64,000 nt of DNA from Kushneria sinocarnis (GCF_003633775.1 NZ_RBIN01000002.1:62001-126000), one strand, 5' to 3'; numbered from the stretch's first letter, positions 16,572-27,190 are shown. The notes: a model not told the origin generated them from the sequence alone. Numbers and translations are program-made.

Positions 16572-16586
16572 GCACCATGACCGTGC
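16572..16586. promoter_or_regulatory. NtrC-like enhancer site
   Basis: GCAC-N7-GTGC, the core spacing of the NtrC consensus, centred at 16579, about 111 bases upstream of the predicted sigma-54 start point at 16468. That is the usual distance for an NtrC enhancer. It also lies 208 bases before nasT on the other strand and could serve both. Confidence 0.55.
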
Positions 16587-16793
16587 ATTCCGGCTACGCT
16601 GCGCACTGCAACGAGGCAGCAGCGATGACCGCAAGCCCCGGGCTGGCGTTGGCCGGGGGTTTCAGGCCAGGATAGAGCACACATCGGACACGACCTGCAC
16701 CGGGCGAACCTCGGCAGACCCGGCCGATACCGCCCATCAGCCAGGAGAGCACAGTGACCCGGGAAACAGCCCAATCTTGCCGGGAGTGACACC

Positions 16794-17375
16794 ATGTCGG
16801 CACGCGTACTGATTGTCGATGCCCGCTCGGAACGCTCGCAGGCCCTGGAGCAGGCGCTGCGCGAGGCCGGCTTCGACGTCGTCATGACCATCGGCGAGCA
16901 GGAGGATCTCTATGCCGCAGTCGAGCAGCTCGAGCCGGATGCGGTGCTCATCGATGCTGCCTCGCCGAGCCGCGATTCGCTGGAGCATCTCGGCCAGCTG
17001 GGCAAACGCTATCCCCGGCCGATGATCATGCTGACCAGTCAGGACTCTCCCGAACTGACCCGCGATGCCGCCCGCGCCGGGGTGTCCGCCTATGTAGTGG
17101 AGAGTCTGATGCCACCGCTGATGCGTTCCATGATCGATGTCGCCATCGCCAGCTTCGAGCAGCACAATGCCCTGCGCGAGGAACTCACCCGCACGCGCCG
17201 CTCGATGACCGAGCGCAAGGCCGTCGATCGCGCCAAGACCCTGCTCATGGAGCGCCGCCGCCTGAGCGAAAATAACGCCTATCAGTATCTGCGCAAGCTC
17301 GCCATGGACCGTCGCATGAACATGTCCGAGCTGGCCGAGGAACTGATCAATGCCGCCGATGAACGCCGCCGATGA
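16794..17375 (+). CDS. nasT: ANTAR-domain antiterminator NasT
   Basis: 193 residues: an N-terminal receiver-like domain (about 1-120; the usual phospho-acceptor position reads VLIDAASPS) and a C-terminal ANTAR RNA-binding domain (about 130-190) with ERKAVDRAKTLLM and the AYQYLRKLAMDRRMNM helix. NasT binds leader RNAs of nitrate-assimilation operons to prevent termination and is held inactive by NasS without nitrate (known from Azotobacter, Paracoccus and Pseudomonas). nasS follows 60 bases later. Divergent from the nitrate transporter. No nitrate or nitrite reductase gene lies in the window. Confidence 0.93.
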   Translation: MSARVLIVDARSERSQALEQALREAGFDVVMTIGEQEDLYAAVEQLEPDAVLIDAASPSRDSLEHLGQLGKRYPRPMIMLTSQDSPELTRDAARAGVSAYVVESLMPPLMRSMIDVAIASFEQHNALREELTRTRRSMTERKAVDRAKTLLMERRRLSENNAYQYLRKLAMDRRMNMSELAEELINAADERRR

Positions 17376-17435
17376 ACAGCAGCCCGCACTGCCGACGGCA
17401 ACCGATCGCACCAGGCGAGACAGGAGCACAATGCG

Positions 17436-18663
17436 ATGATGCCCACCCCCCTCGAACGCCGTCAGCTGACCCTGGGCATGCTGCCGCTGGCCGACGCCGC
17501 CCCGCTGGTCGCGGCCCTGCACGCCGGCTTCTTCGCCGGGGAGGGGCTGGAAGTCACCCTGTCCATCGAACCCTCCTGGGCCAATATTCGCGACCGCATT
17601 CAGCTGGGCGTGCTGGATGCAGCACAGATGCTGCCCCTGATGCCGCTGGCCGCTTCACTGGGGCTGGATGGTCAGCTCACTCCGATGCTCTCCGCGCTGA
17701 CGCTCAATCGCAACGGCAATGCCGTGACCGTCTCACGCCCCCTGTTTGCCGCCATGCAGCACCAGCATCCCGGGCTGCAGCCCGACGATCCCGCCAGCGC
17801 CGGGGCGCTGGCCGAGGTCATTGCCGAGCGCCGCGCCAGCGGTCAGGCCCTGCTGCGCTTTGCCACGGTCTATCCCTTCTCCTCGCACCGTTACCAGCTG
17901 CGCTACTGGCTGGGCAGTGCCGGCATCGACCCCGATCGCGATCTCGAACTGCGGGTGATGCCCCCGCCGCAGATGGCCGCCCAGCTGGAAGCCGGCTGGC
18001 TGGATGGCTACTGTGTCGGCGAACCCTGGAATGCCATGGCGCGAAGGCAGCATCAGGGCGAGGTGGCGATCAGTGGTCACCGCATCTGGGAGGGTGCACC
18101 GGAGAAGGTGCTGGGGGTCACTCGAGCATGGCATGACGCCCATCCGGGCACCCATCAGGCGCTGCTGCGGGCACTGATTCGCACCGGCGCCTGGCTCGAT
18201 GATGACACCGAACACCGCCGCCAGGCAGCCCGCTGGATGATCGACGGCGGCTATCTGGATGCCGCACCCGAGGATGTCGAGCGCAGCCTCGAACTGCGTG
18301 ATGACGGCATCATCTTCAGTCGTTCGGTCACGCCCTGGCCGTGGCGCTCACAGACCCTGTGGTACGCCGCGCAGATGGCGCGCTGGGGCCATCTGCCGGA
18401 ATCCGAAAGTGACGCCGCTCATCTGATCGGCGCAGTCATGCAGTGTACCCGACCGGATCTCTGCCGCCAGGCCACCGATGCCCTCGGGCTGCCCATGCCG
18501 GAGGGTGACAGCAAGCTCGAGGGCTGTCACGAAGGCCCTTGGCAGCTCGAGGGGCGTGACGGGGGCACCCTCGAAATGAGCGCCGATCGCTTCATCGATG
18601 GCGCCATCTTCGATCCGGGCCGACTCGACGAACTGCTCGAACACTATCGGCAGCTGAGCATGC

Positions 18664-18683
<20 letters not shown>
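17436..18683 (+). CDS. nasS: Nitrate/nitrite sensor NasS (NrtA-like periplasmic-fold protein)
   Basis: 415 residues, related to the nitrate-binding ABC protein NrtA but without a signal peptide, as expected for cytoplasmic NasS, which binds nitrate and then releases NasT. Seen: LTLGMLPLADAAPLVAALHAGFF at the N-terminus, SWANIRDRIQLGVLDAAQMLPLMPLA, and the PFSSHRYQLRYWL and GWLDGYCVGEPWN segments. AGGAG lies nine bases before the first ATG. Its 3' end overlaps convergent hinT by 20 bases. Confidence 0.92.
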
Positions 18684-19005
<322 letters not shown>

Positions 19006-19136
19006 GACAACTCCACAAATTGCTGGTTGGGACGGTGAACCACCGCATTAACACCGTAGCACCACAGTGCACACGATGACTGAAGAACCCGCTGTACGCG
19101 CAGTCTCGAAGCAATGCGCCACTCTCTACCCACAGG

Positions 19137-20009
19137 CTAGCGGAAACGCCGCTGTGTCAGCAGCTGCTCCACACGCGGCGCCAGAATCAGCTCGATCGCC
19201 AGCGGCATCTGCGACCCCGGCACCACCAGCGTGTTGGGGCGGGTCATGTAGGCATCACGCAGCATGGTGAGCAGATAGGGGAAATCGGCGCTGGTACGGT
19301 CGCGAAAGCGGATCACCACGAAGGATTCGGCATCGGAAGGAATGGCCTGCGGCTCGAACGGGTTGGAAGTATCCACGCTCGGCACCCGCTGAAAGTTGAT
19401 GTGGGTGCGTGAGAACTGAGGCAGGATGTGACGCACGTAGTCGTGCATCCGACCCAGGATGGTATCGACCACGGCTTCATGCGAGTAGCCGCGCATGTTG
19501 ATGTCACGGTCGATCTTCTGGATCCACTCCAGGTTGACCGTCGGCGTGACGCCTACCAGCAGATCGACGTGCCGGGCGATGTCATGGTGCTCGGAGACCA
19601 GTCCGCCATGCAGCCCTTCGTAGAACAGCAGATCGGTGCCGGCCGGCAGTGACTGCCATTCGGTAAAGGTGCCGACCCGATAGCCCTGTTCGAGCATGCG
19701 CTTGTCTTCGGCATGGATGTACTGCCGATAGATGCCGGTGCCGTGTTCACCGTACTCGCTGAACAGGTTCTCGAGCCGGTCGAGCAGATTGGCCTCCACC
19801 GCAAAATGCGACAGCTCGTGCTTGCGCTCCGGCTCCTGCTCGAAGATGCGCGCCAGATCATCGCGTGAGTAGCGATGAAAGGCGTCGCCATCGACGAAGG
19901 CCGCGTGAATGGCCTCGCGTGCAAACATGCGCTCGAAGGCACGTCGCACCGTGGTGGTACCGGCTCCGGACGAGCCGGTCACGGCTACGATGGGATATTC
20001 GCGCGACAT
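19137..20009 (-). CDS. prkB: PrkB-like phosphoribulokinase-family protein
   Basis: 290 residues from ATG 20009 (GAGGAGAGAGG upstream). P-loop kinase: Walker A is GSSGAGTTT near the N-terminus; FVDGDAFHRY and FYEGLHGG follow. It belongs to the proteobacterial PrkB group found in heterotrophs; without RuBisCO in view, a role in the Calvin cycle cannot be claimed and the true substrate is unknown. E. coli prkB lies near yhfA and crp; here it lies between hinT and purD, 85 bases from the latter. Confidence 0.88.
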   Translation of the reverse strand: MSREYPIVAVTGSSGAGTTTVRRAFERMFAREAIHAAFVDGDAFHRYSRDDLARIFEQEPERKHELSHFAVEANLLDRLENLFSEYGEHGTGIYRQYIHAEDKRMLEQGYRVGTFTEWQSLPAGTDLLFYEGLHGGLVSEHHDIARHVDLLVGVTPTVNLEWIQKIDRDINMRGYSHEAVVDTILGRMHDYVRHILPQFSRTHINFQRVPSVDTSNPFEPQAIPSDAESFVVIRFRDRTSADFPYLLTMLRDAYMTRPNTLVVPGSQMPLAIELILAPRVEQLLTQRRFR

Positions 20010-20094
20010 GACCTCTCTCCTCGCTCGACGTGCTCCGATAGCGTATCGGAGCACGATCCGACGAACGTCAACAGGGCGGCATTCGAGGCAGCGC

Positions 20095-21378
20095 TCAGCC
20101 GCGGTTCAACGCCCGATGCGCAATATCCCGACGATAGTAGCCATCCTCCATGCGAATGGCGTTCAATCCATCATAGGCACGATTGCGGGCCGCCTGCACA
20201 TCCTGGCCCAGCGCCGTGACACAGAGCACCCGGCCACCGCTGCTGACGACACCGCCGGCCTCGCTCTCCGCGGTACCGGCATGAAAGACCCGACAGCCGC
20301 TCGCCTCGCAGCCGTCCAGCCCATGGATCGGCACTCCCTTGCGGTAGCTGCCGGGATAACCGCCCGCCGCCAGTACCACACCGACCGCCGCGCGCTCATC
20401 CCACTGGCACTGCTGCTCATCCAGCCGGCTTTCCAGCGCCGCCAGACAGTGCTCGGCCAGATCGCTGCGCAGCCGCATCAGGATCGGCTCGGCTTCGGGA
20501 TCGCCGAAACGGCAGTTGAACTCGATCACCTTCGGAGCGCCCTCGGGGGTGATCATCAGCCCGGCATAGAGAAAGCCGGTATAGGGGCAGCCCTCGCTGG
20601 CCATGCCGGCAATGGTCGGGCGGATGACCTCGTCCATGATGCGCTGGTGCACCGCCTCGCTGACGACCGGCGCCGGGGAGTAGGCGCCCATGCCACCGGT
20701 ATTGGGCCCCTGATCGCCGTCTTGGGCGCGCTTGTGATCCTGACTGGTAGCCAGCGGCAGCACATGCTCGCCATCCGCCATGACGATGAAGCTGGCCTCC
20801 TCGCCCTCGAGGTACTCCTCGATCACCACCCGCGCGCCGGCATCACCGAAGACGTTACCGAAGAGCATGTCCCGCACGGCGGCTTCGGCCTCGGCCGTGG
20901 TCGTGGCCACCACCACCCCCTTGCCGGCCGCCAGACCATCGGCCTTGATCACGATCGGGGTGCCCTGCTGGTGCAGGTAGCCGAGCGCCTCGTCGAGATC
21001 GGTGAAACTGCGATACTGCGCCGTGGGAATGTGATGCCGGGCCAGGAAATCCTTGCTGAAGGCCTTGGACCCTTCCAGCCGGGCAGCCGCCTGAGTCGGC
21101 CCGAAGACGGCCAGCCCGGCCCCGCGGAAACGATCCACTACCCCGCTCACCAGCGGCGCTTCGGGGCCGACAATGGTCAGGTCGATGCCGTTGTCGCTGG
21201 CGAAGGCAACCAGCCCCTCGAGATCAGTGGCCGCAACATCCGCATTGGCCACCCCGGGCTCCCGCGCGGTGCCGGCATTGCCCGGTGCCACCCAGACACG
21301 CTCGACCCGGGTCGACTGTACGATCTTCCACGCCAGGGCGTGTTCACGGCCTCCGCCGCCGATGATCAGAACCTTCAT
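20095..21378 (-). CDS. purD: Phosphoribosylamine--glycine ligase
   Basis: 427 residues, GAR synthetase, joins glycine to phosphoribosylamine with ATP, second step of purine synthesis. Seen: VLIIGGGGREHALAWK at the N-terminus, GPEAPLVSGVVDRFR, the ATP-grasp VIKADGLAAGKGVVVA, and the metal-binding EFNCRFGDPE near the C-terminus. In many gammaproteobacteria purH precedes it; here no purH is present. rsmE is divergent, 176 bases away. Confidence 0.96.
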   Translation of the reverse strand: MKVLIIGGGGREHALAWKIVQSTRVERVWVAPGNAGTAREPGVANADVAATDLEGLVAFASDNGIDLTIVGPEAPLVSGVVDRFRGAGLAVFGPTQAAARLEGSKAFSKDFLARHHIPTAQYRSFTDLDEALGYLHQQGTPIVIKADGLAAGKGVVVATTTAEAEAAVRDMLFGNVFGDAGARVVIEEYLEGEEASFIVMADGEHVLPLATSQDHKRAQDGDQGPNTGGMGAYSPAPVVSEAVHQRIMDEVIRPTIAGMASEGCPYTGFLYAGLMITPEGAPKVIEFNCRFGDPEAEPILMRLRSDLAEHCLAALESRLDEQQCQWDERAAVGVVLAAGGYPGSYRKGVPIHGLDGCEASGCRVFHAGTAESEAGGVVSSGGRVLCVTALGQDVQAARNRAYDGLNAIRMEDGYYRRDIAHRALNRG

Positions 21379-21554
21379 GAAGTCTCATCCTGTGAAAGGG
21401 CACGCAGCAGGTGCCCGCGGATTGCAAAGCATTTTCAAATGGCACTCATTATGTCAGGCCACTCGGATGTCCGCCACGCAGTCATCAGCCAAGCAACGGT
21501 TGCCACGGCAGGTTATCATGGCCGGCTGCAGACCCCCTTCAAACGAGTGATCCC

Positions 21555-22274
21555 ATGAACCTGCTGCTGCTCAGGGCCGAGGAACGGCTCTCGTCGAACA
21601 TCGCCCGAGTGACCGACCCCCGCCGCCTGCGTCACCTGCATGAGGTGCATCGTGCACGACGAGGCGACACCCTGACCGTGGGTATCGAGGAAGGCGGCAT
21701 CGGCCGCGCCACCATTACCGGGCTGACCGGGCACGCGGTCGAGCTCGCACTCGATGAACTCGAGTGCGCGCCCCCACCGCCCCTGCCGGTACATCTGCTG
21801 CTTGCCCTGCCCCGCCCGAGGATGCTGGCACGCACGCTGGAGAACATCGCTGCGCTGGGCGCCAAGGAGCTGACCCTGCTGCATACGGCGCGGGTCGAAA
21901 AGAGCTTCTGGCAGTCGCCGGAGCTGAGCGAATCGCGCATTCGCGATCACTTGGTACTGGGTCTGGAGCAGGCCCGCGATACCCGTCTGCCCCGGGTCGG
22001 CATGGCACCACGCTTTCGCCCCTTCGTGGAAGATGAACTGCCGGCCCTGATCGAGGGGCGCCGGGCACTACTGGCTCACCCCGGTCAGTCGGTCGCCTGC
22101 CCTTACCGACTGCCCCCCGGGGAATCGGTGACCCTGATGATTGGCCCGGAAGGCGGCTTCGTCGACTACGAGGTCGAACGCCTGCAGGCCGCCGGCTTCG
22201 AGGGCGTGCATCTGGGCGAGCGAATCCTGCGGGTGGAAACGGCCGTGGTGGCGCTGCTGTCACGGCTGTTCTGA
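21555..22274 (+). CDS. rsmE: 16S rRNA (uracil1498-N3)-methyltransferase
   Basis: 239 residues of the SPOUT family, which methylates U1498 of 16S rRNA. Start ATG 21555 is chosen because the conserved N-terminal strand (MNLLLLR) and an arginine-rich PUA-like region begin there; the open frame extends 48 codons upstream without homology. The knotted SAM-binding end is seen as LMIGPEGGFVDYEVE and GERILRVETAVVALL. Its ribosome site (GAGTG) is weak. It ends 13 bases before the convergent DUF3429 gene. Confidence 0.93.
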   Translation: MNLLLLRAEERLSSNIARVTDPRRLRHLHEVHRARRGDTLTVGIEEGGIGRATITGLTGHAVELALDELECAPPPPLPVHLLLALPRPRMLARTLENIAALGAKELTLLHTARVEKSFWQSPELSESRIRDHLVLGLEQARDTRLPRVGMAPRFRPFVEDELPALIEGRRALLAHPGQSVACPYRLPPGESVTLMIGPEGGFVDYEVERLQAAGFEGVHLGERILRVETAVVALLSRLF

Positions 22275-22287
22275 AGTCCGGCATGGT

Positions 22288-22755
22288 TTACACCGGCAAC
22301 AGCGACAGCCAGATCACCAGTACCAGATGGATCAGTACCACCACCACGGTCAGCAGCGTGCGCAGGGCACGATACCAGCCCGGCAGCCGCTCGATGCTGT
22401 CGCTCTGGCGCTCATACAGGCGGACCAGCAGAAACCCTGCCATCAGTGCCAGCAGCGCAAAACGGGCATCGAGCATCAGCGCCGGCCAGGCAATCAGGCT
22501 GGGCGCCATGGCCATGATCATGCGGCCGTTGAATTCGCCGCTGCCACCATGATCGAGACTCATCGCCACGCCCCAGTGGATGCCTCCCAGAAAGGAGAGG
22601 ATCACGGCGCTGTAATAAATGAAGGCCTGCAGTGCAATGGCCTGCCAGGGCAGCCCCATCAGAACCACGATCGCGGCACACAGCAGAAATGGCAGCAGAC
22701 CTGCCAGCCCGAGCCCCAGCGGCAGCCCGGGGGTTCTGGAAGAGAGCATGTTCAT
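22288..22755 (-). CDS. DUF3429 family membrane protein
   Basis: 155 residues from ATG 22755. About five hydrophobic helices are seen; the stretch IYYSAVILSFLGGIHWGVAM is the characteristic DUF3429 core. The family is widespread in gammaproteobacteria and has no assigned function. An alternative in-frame ATG lies 66 bases upstream, but AGGAG sits 11 bases before the chosen one. It ends 13 bases from the rsmE stop and begins 96 bases downstream of rfbB. Confidence 0.8.
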   Translation of the reverse strand: MNMLSSRTPGLPLGLGLAGLLPFLLCAAIVVLMGLPWQAIALQAFIYYSAVILSFLGGIHWGVAMSLDHGGSGEFNGRMIMAMAPSLIAWPALMLDARFALLALMAGFLLVRLYERQSDSIERLPGWYRALRTLLTVVVVLIHLVLVIWLSLLPV

Positions 22756-22851
22756 CGGACAGAAACTCCTGAGTCGGCAACGGTTCCGGGCCATCGGGGC
22801 CATGGCAGCACTCCTCGGCACCTCGGCGAGGTCACCATGGCCGCCACCCGC

Positions 22852-23898
22852 TCATGCTCGCCCCGCCCGGGCGCCCGGGTCGATCAGCCGCCGGCACCAC
22901 TGTTCATGGCGCAGATACCAGCCAACGGTCTCCTCCAGCCCGGGATCGAACGCACGGTGTGGCCGCCAGCCGAGCTCATCGCGCATACGTCGGCCATCCA
23001 GCGAGTAGCGCCGATCGTGCCCCGGCCGATCGGGCACGTGGGTGATCAGCCTGCGCAACGCCGCACGCGACAGCCCCGCCTGCTGTTCCAGAGCATCGCA
23101 GAGCGCCTCGACAATCGCCAGATTGCTGCTCTCGCAGCCGCCGGCGATGTTGTAGCTCGCACCCGGTCGACCGGCATCCAGTATTTGGCATAGTGCCCGA
23201 ACATGATCATCGACATGCAGCCAGTCGCGGCTCTGGCCGCCATCGCCATAGATCGGCAGCGATCGCCCGGCCAGGGCATTGAGAATCATCAGTGGAATCA
23301 GCTTTTCCGGATACTGGCCGGGACCATAGTTGTTGGTGGCACGCGTCAGCAGCGTGGGCAGACCATAGGTCGCATGCCAGGCGTTCACCAGATGATCGCC
23401 ACCGGCCTTGCTGGCGGCGTAGGGAGAGCTCGGTGCCATCGGCGCGGTCTCATCCGGCGGCGGCGCATCCGGCGCAAGCGCCCCGTAAACCTCATCGGTC
23501 GAGACATGCAGGAAGCGAAAGTGCGCCCGCTCGTCGGCCGACAGTGTCTGCCAATGCTGCCTGGACGCCTCAAGCAGGCTGGCGACACCATTCACGTTGG
23601 TGTCCACGAACACCCCCGGCCCGGTAATCGAACGATCAACATGAGTCTGCGCCGCCAGATGCATCACGGCCCGGGGGTGATACTCTGCCAGCAGCCGTGC
23701 CATGTGTCGGCCATCGCGCACATCACCCCGTTCGAACCGATAGCGTGACAGACCGGCCAGTTCCGCCAGCGAATCGGGCTGCCCGGCATAGGTCAGCGCA
23801 TCGACATTGACCACCCGCTCGTGACGCTCTCCGATGATGTGCCGGACCAGCGCCGAGCCGATGAAGCCCGCCCCGCCGGTCACCATGATGGTCTCCAT
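22852..23898 (-). CDS. rfbB: dTDP-glucose 4,6-dehydratase
   Basis: 348-residue extended SDR enzyme that converts dTDP-glucose to dTDP-4-keto-6-deoxyglucose, on the route to dTDP-rhamnose and other deoxysugars. Seen: NAD-binding TGGAGFIGSALVRHI, VNVDALTYAG, HVSTDEVYG with the catalytic DE pair, and the active-site YAASKAGGD (YxxxK). ATG 23898 follows AAGGAGGGG. It stands alone: no rmlA, rmlC or rmlD, and no glycosyltransferases, lie near it, so its partners must be elsewhere. Confidence 0.92.
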   Translation of the reverse strand: METIMVTGGAGFIGSALVRHIIGERHERVVNVDALTYAGQPDSLAELAGLSRYRFERGDVRDGRHMARLLAEYHPRAVMHLAAQTHVDRSITGPGVFVDTNVNGVASLLEASRQHWQTLSADERAHFRFLHVSTDEVYGALAPDAPPPDETAPMAPSSPYAASKAGGDHLVNAWHATYGLPTLLTRATNNYGPGQYPEKLIPLMILNALAGRSLPIYGDGGQSRDWLHVDDHVRALCQILDAGRPGASYNIAGGCESSNLAIVEALCDALEQQAGLSRAALRRLITHVPDRPGHDRRYSLDGRRMRDELGWRPHRAFDPGLEETVGWYLRHEQWCRRLIDPGARAGRA

Positions 23899-24394
23899 CA
23901 CCCCTCCTTCGTGTATGTATCGAACCGCCAGAGCGTGCCCGTTTCCGATAGTGGCGCACGATGATGCCTTAACGCTATCGACGGCGATACAGGCCGGATG
24001 CAGGCATCGGGCTTGTCCGCCTCTTAAGCGAACCACCACAGCGTGGCTGGATGCACTTCGGGGAGCATGCTACATTCAGCCGGATCATTGACGCCCGGCT
24101 CATGATGGCCACCCGCAGCCGGTGGTGACGCCGCGTCACCCAGGATGAGGAGACGACCATGACCACTCCAGGCGCCAGACGACAGCGCTGCAATGATACG
24201 ACCGTGCATGGCAGAAGCCGGCATTGTGCTCCTGCGTGGATCCACGCTCCCCGTTTCTTTCGTCGTCCCTTTCTGACCGACCCGCCTGTCGGGCTGCGCC
24301 ACATCACCGGCAAAGCCCCCTGCTGACCCGACGTCAATCGACCGCTGCCCCGCGCTGGCGGCACATTCCGAACGATAGACAGAGCGAGTCCTGA
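23899..24394. other. Intergenic region between rfbB and mrp (496 bases)
   Basis: Contains the rfbB ribosome site at its left edge, a perfect inverted repeat at 24124-24140 (GGTGACG, CCG, CGTCACC) and the 55-codon reading frame listed separately. Outside these I see no gene, RNA or convincing promoter. Confidence 0.6.
24159..24326 (+). CDS. Possible 55-residue leader peptide or small protein ahead of mrp
   Basis: ATG at 24159 is preceded by GATGAGGAG with good spacing and by the 24124-24140 hairpin; the frame closes at TGA 24324-24326, 69 bases before mrpA. The predicted peptide starts MTTPGARRQRC and is rich in Arg, His and Pro with four Cys; no family is recognised and no membrane segment is present. 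It may be a regulatory leader for the mrp operon or a chance frame. Conservation in relatives would decide. Confidence 0.3.
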   Translation: MTTPGARRQRCNDTTVHGRSRHCAPAWIHAPRFFRRPFLTDPPVGLRHITGKAPC

Positions 24395-27190
24395 ATGGTC
24401 CTGCTACTGATAGTGCTATTGCCACTGGCAGGTAGCCTTGTCCCCCTGTTGTGTCAGCATCTTTCGCGGGGGCTGTGTGCCTGGCTGACCGCCCTGCTGC
24501 CGGCGATTGCGCTGGGCATTTCGCTTTCACAGACCTCGCTGGTGCTGGATGGCGAGGTACTGCGCCATTCGCTGGAGTGGATTCCCACCCTGGGCCTGTC
24601 GCTGGCACTGCGTCTCGATGGCCTGAGCTTCCTGTTCACCCTGCTGATTCTCGGCATCGGCCTGCTGATCATCCTGTACGCGCGGTACTACCTGGCCGAG
24701 AACGATTCGATCGTGCGGTTCTACGGCTTTTTGATGCTGTTCATGACCGCCATGCTCGGTATCGTGACCGCCAACAACCTGCTGCTGCTGTGGTTCTTCT
24801 GGGAGCTGACCAGCCTGTCATCGTTCCTGCTGATCGGCTACTGGTACCGTGAAAGCGACGCCCGCAAGGGCGCGCGCATGGCGCTGACCGTGACCGGTGC
24901 CGGTGGCCTGGCCCTGCTGGCCGGGTTCCTGCTGATCGGTCAGCTGGTCGGCAGCTACAACATTGATGACGTGATCGCCGCGGCCGATCAGATACGCGGC
25001 AGTACCCTCTATCCACTGATCCTGATCCTGGTGCTGCTGGGCTGTTTCACCAAGTCCGCCCAGTTCCCCTTCCAGTTCTGGCTCCCGCATGCGATGGCGG
25101 CGCCCACGCCGGTGTCTGCCTATCTGCATTCGGCCACCATGGTCAAGGCCGGCGTCTTTCTGCTGGCCCGCATGTTCCCGATCCTCTCGGGCACCCAGTG
25201 GTGGTTCTACATCGTCACCCTGGTCGGCATGATCACCCTGCTCTACGGGGCCTGGTTTGCACTGATGAAGCAGGACCTCAAGGGGGTACTGGCCTTCTCC
25301 ACCATCAGTCATCTGGGGCTGATCACCCTGCTGTTCGGCTTCGATTCGCGCCTGGCGGCAATTGCCGCCGTACTGCACATCATCAACCACGCCACCTTCA
25401 AGGCGTCACTGTTCATGGCGGCGGGCATTGTCGACCATGAGTGCGGTACCCGCGACATCCGCAAGCTCAACGGACTCTGGCGCTACATGCCCTACACCAC
25501 GGCGCTGGCCACCGTGGCTTCCGCCTCGATGGCCGGGGTACCGCTGCTCAACGGCTTCATCTCCAAGGAGATGTTCCTCGCCGAAAGCCTCGAAACCCAG
25601 ATGTTCGGCGGACTCTCGTGGCTGGTACCGGTACTGGCCACGCTGGGCAGCGTGCTGTCGGTCACCTATGCGCTGCGTTTCGTGCACGACGTCTTCTTCA
25701 ACGGTGAACCGAAACAGCTGCCACACAAGCCGCACGAACCCCCGCGTTACATGCGCCTGCCGATGGAGATCCTGATTGTGCTGTGCATTGCCGTGGGTCT
25801 GCTGCCGGCGCTGACGGTGGGGGAACTGCTGCGCGCGGCGTCGGCGACCATGATGCCGGCCGCGGAGCTGCCGGAGATCGATCTTGCCATCTGGCACGGC
25901 TTCAGCCTGCCGCTGCTGATGAGCGCCGTGGCCCTGGGCGGGGGGCTGCTGGTCTATGTGCTGCGCCACTTCCTTTACAACTTTCAGCGTCAGTTTCGCG
26001 TGCGTGACGCACGACTGGTATTCGAAAGTGTGGTCCAGGGCATCATCAATGGCGCAGAACGACTGCTGGGACGTTTCGAGAACGGCTCGCTGCAGCGCTA
26101 CATGTTCTGGCTGATGCTGGCTGCGCTGCTGTTTGCCACCCTCGGCCTGATGGCCATTCCCGAGCTCAGTGGCCCGGCCGCGCCCCAGCCGGTCGATGGC
26201 GTAGTCGCGACCGGCGGACTGCTGCTCTGTCTGGCCGGACTCGGGACCGCCTTCCTGCATCACCGGCGGCTGGTGGCCCTGATCCTGCTGTCGGTAGTGG
26301 GCATGCTGGTATCACTGGCCTTCGCCCGCTTCTCCGCACCCGATCTGGCCCTGACCCAGCTGGCGGTGGAAGTGGTCACCATGATCCTGCTGATGCTGGC
26401 GCTGTTCTTCCTGCCCCAGACCACACCGCGCGAATCCAGCGGTTACCGGATCCTGCGCGATGGCCTGCTGGCGTCCGCCTTCGGCGGCGTAGTGGCCAGT
26501 CTCAACTATGCCGTACTGACCCACCCGGTCGAACGCATTTCGCAGTTCATGATCGATAACAGCGTGCCCGGCGGTGGCGGCCACAACGTGGTCAACGTCA
26601 TTCTGGTGGACTTCCGCGGCTTCGATACGCTAGGCGAGATCACCGTGCTGTGCATTGCCGGACTGGCGATCTACAAGCTGCTCAATCGACTGCGGCTGGC
26701 GATGCCCTCGGGTGACATGGAAGGACGGGCGTGGATCAGCGAACGCTATCCGGTCATCCTGTCGGTGGTCTCCCAGGCCCTGCTGCCATTCGCCCTGATG
26801 GTGTCGATCTATATCTTCCTGCGCGGCCACAATGCCCCGGGGGGCGGCTTCATTGCCGGGCTGGTCACCGGGGTAGCGCTGATCCTGCTGTACATGGCAC
26901 GCGGCGTGGAGTGGACCCAGCGTCGCCTGCCCTTCCAGTATCAGCCGATCGCCGTGACCGGGGTAGCCATTGCGCTGTTCACCGGGCTGGGCAGCTGGCT
27001 GTTCGAGCATCCGTTTTTGACCTCGGCCTTCGGCCACTTCCATATCCCGGTCATCGGTGACATCGAACTGGCCACCGCCATGCTGTTCGATCTCGGCGTC
27101 TATCTCGCGGTGGTCGGCGCCACCCTGATGATCCTGGCTAACCTCGGCAAGGTCACCACTCCGCACCGTCCGTCACGGGAGAAGACCTGA
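24395..27190 (+). CDS. mrpA: Mrp Na+/H+ antiporter subunit A, fused A-B type
   Basis: 931 residues, the largest subunit of the multisubunit cation/proton antiporter. The N-terminal two thirds is a NuoL/ND5-like proton-channel module (helix-rich; [18 protein letters not shown], the lysine of [30 protein letters not shown]). The last 150 residues are an MrpB domain ([16 protein letters not shown]), encoded separately in group-1 operons; fusion marks a group-2 (Pha-type) operon. It is followed by C to G, each overlapping or nearly so. Expected role: Na+ extrusion and pH homeostasis in a salty habitat. Confidence 0.95.
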   Translation: MVLLLIVLLPLAGSLVPLLCQHLSRGLCAWLTALLPAIALGISLSQTSLVLDGEVLRHSLEWIPTLGLSLALRLDGLSFLFTLLILGIGLLIILYARYYLAENDSIVRFYGFLMLFMTAMLGIVTANNLLLLWFFWELTSLSSFLLIGYWYRESDARKGARMALTVTGAGGLALLAGFLLIGQLVGSYNIDDVIAAADQIRGSTLYPLILILVLLGCFTKSAQFPFQFWLPHAMAAPTPVSAYLHSATMVKAGVFLLARMFPILSGTQWWFYIVTLVGMITLLYGAWFALMKQDLKGVLAFSTISHLGLITLLFGFDSRLAAIAAVLHIINHATFKASLFMAAGIVDHECGTRDIRKLNGLWRYMPYTTALATVASASMAGVPLLNGFISKEMFLAESLETQMFGGLSWLVPVLATLGSVLSVTYALRFVHDVFFNGEPKQLPHKPHEPPRYMRLPMEILIVLCIAVGLLPALTVGELLRAASATMMPAAELPEIDLAIWHGFSLPLLMSAVALGGGLLVYVLRHFLYNFQRQFRVRDARLVFESVVQGIINGAERLLGRFENGSLQRYMFWLMLAALLFATLGLMAIPELSGPAAPQPVDGVVATGGLLLCLAGLGTAFLHHRRLVALILLSVVGMLVSLAFARFSAPDLALTQLAVEVVTMILLMLALFFLPQTTPRESSGYRILRDGLLASAFGGVVASLNYAVLTHPVERISQFMIDNSVPGGGGHNVVNVILVDFRGFDTLGEITVLCIAGLAIYKLLNRLRLAMPSGDMEGRAWISERYPVILSVVSQALLPFALMVSIYIFLRGHNAPGGGFIAGLVTGVALILLYMARGVEWTQRRLPFQYQPIAVTGVAIALFTGLGSWLFEHPFLTSAFGHFHIPVIGDIELATAMLFDLGVYLAVVGATLMILANLGKVTTPHRPSREKT

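Larger units (their letters stand above)
16358..16793. other. Divergent regulatory region narK/nasT (436 bases, no gene)
   Basis: Holds the narK leader (about 16358-16468), the sigma-54 promoter and the NtrC-like site listed separately. The narK leader contains two short hairpins with CCCG/CGGG stems but I could not find the paired hexaloops expected of an ANTAR target, nor a T-run. On the nasT side I see a ribosome site (GGGAG, ten bases before ATG) but no convincing promoter. Confidence 0.6.
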
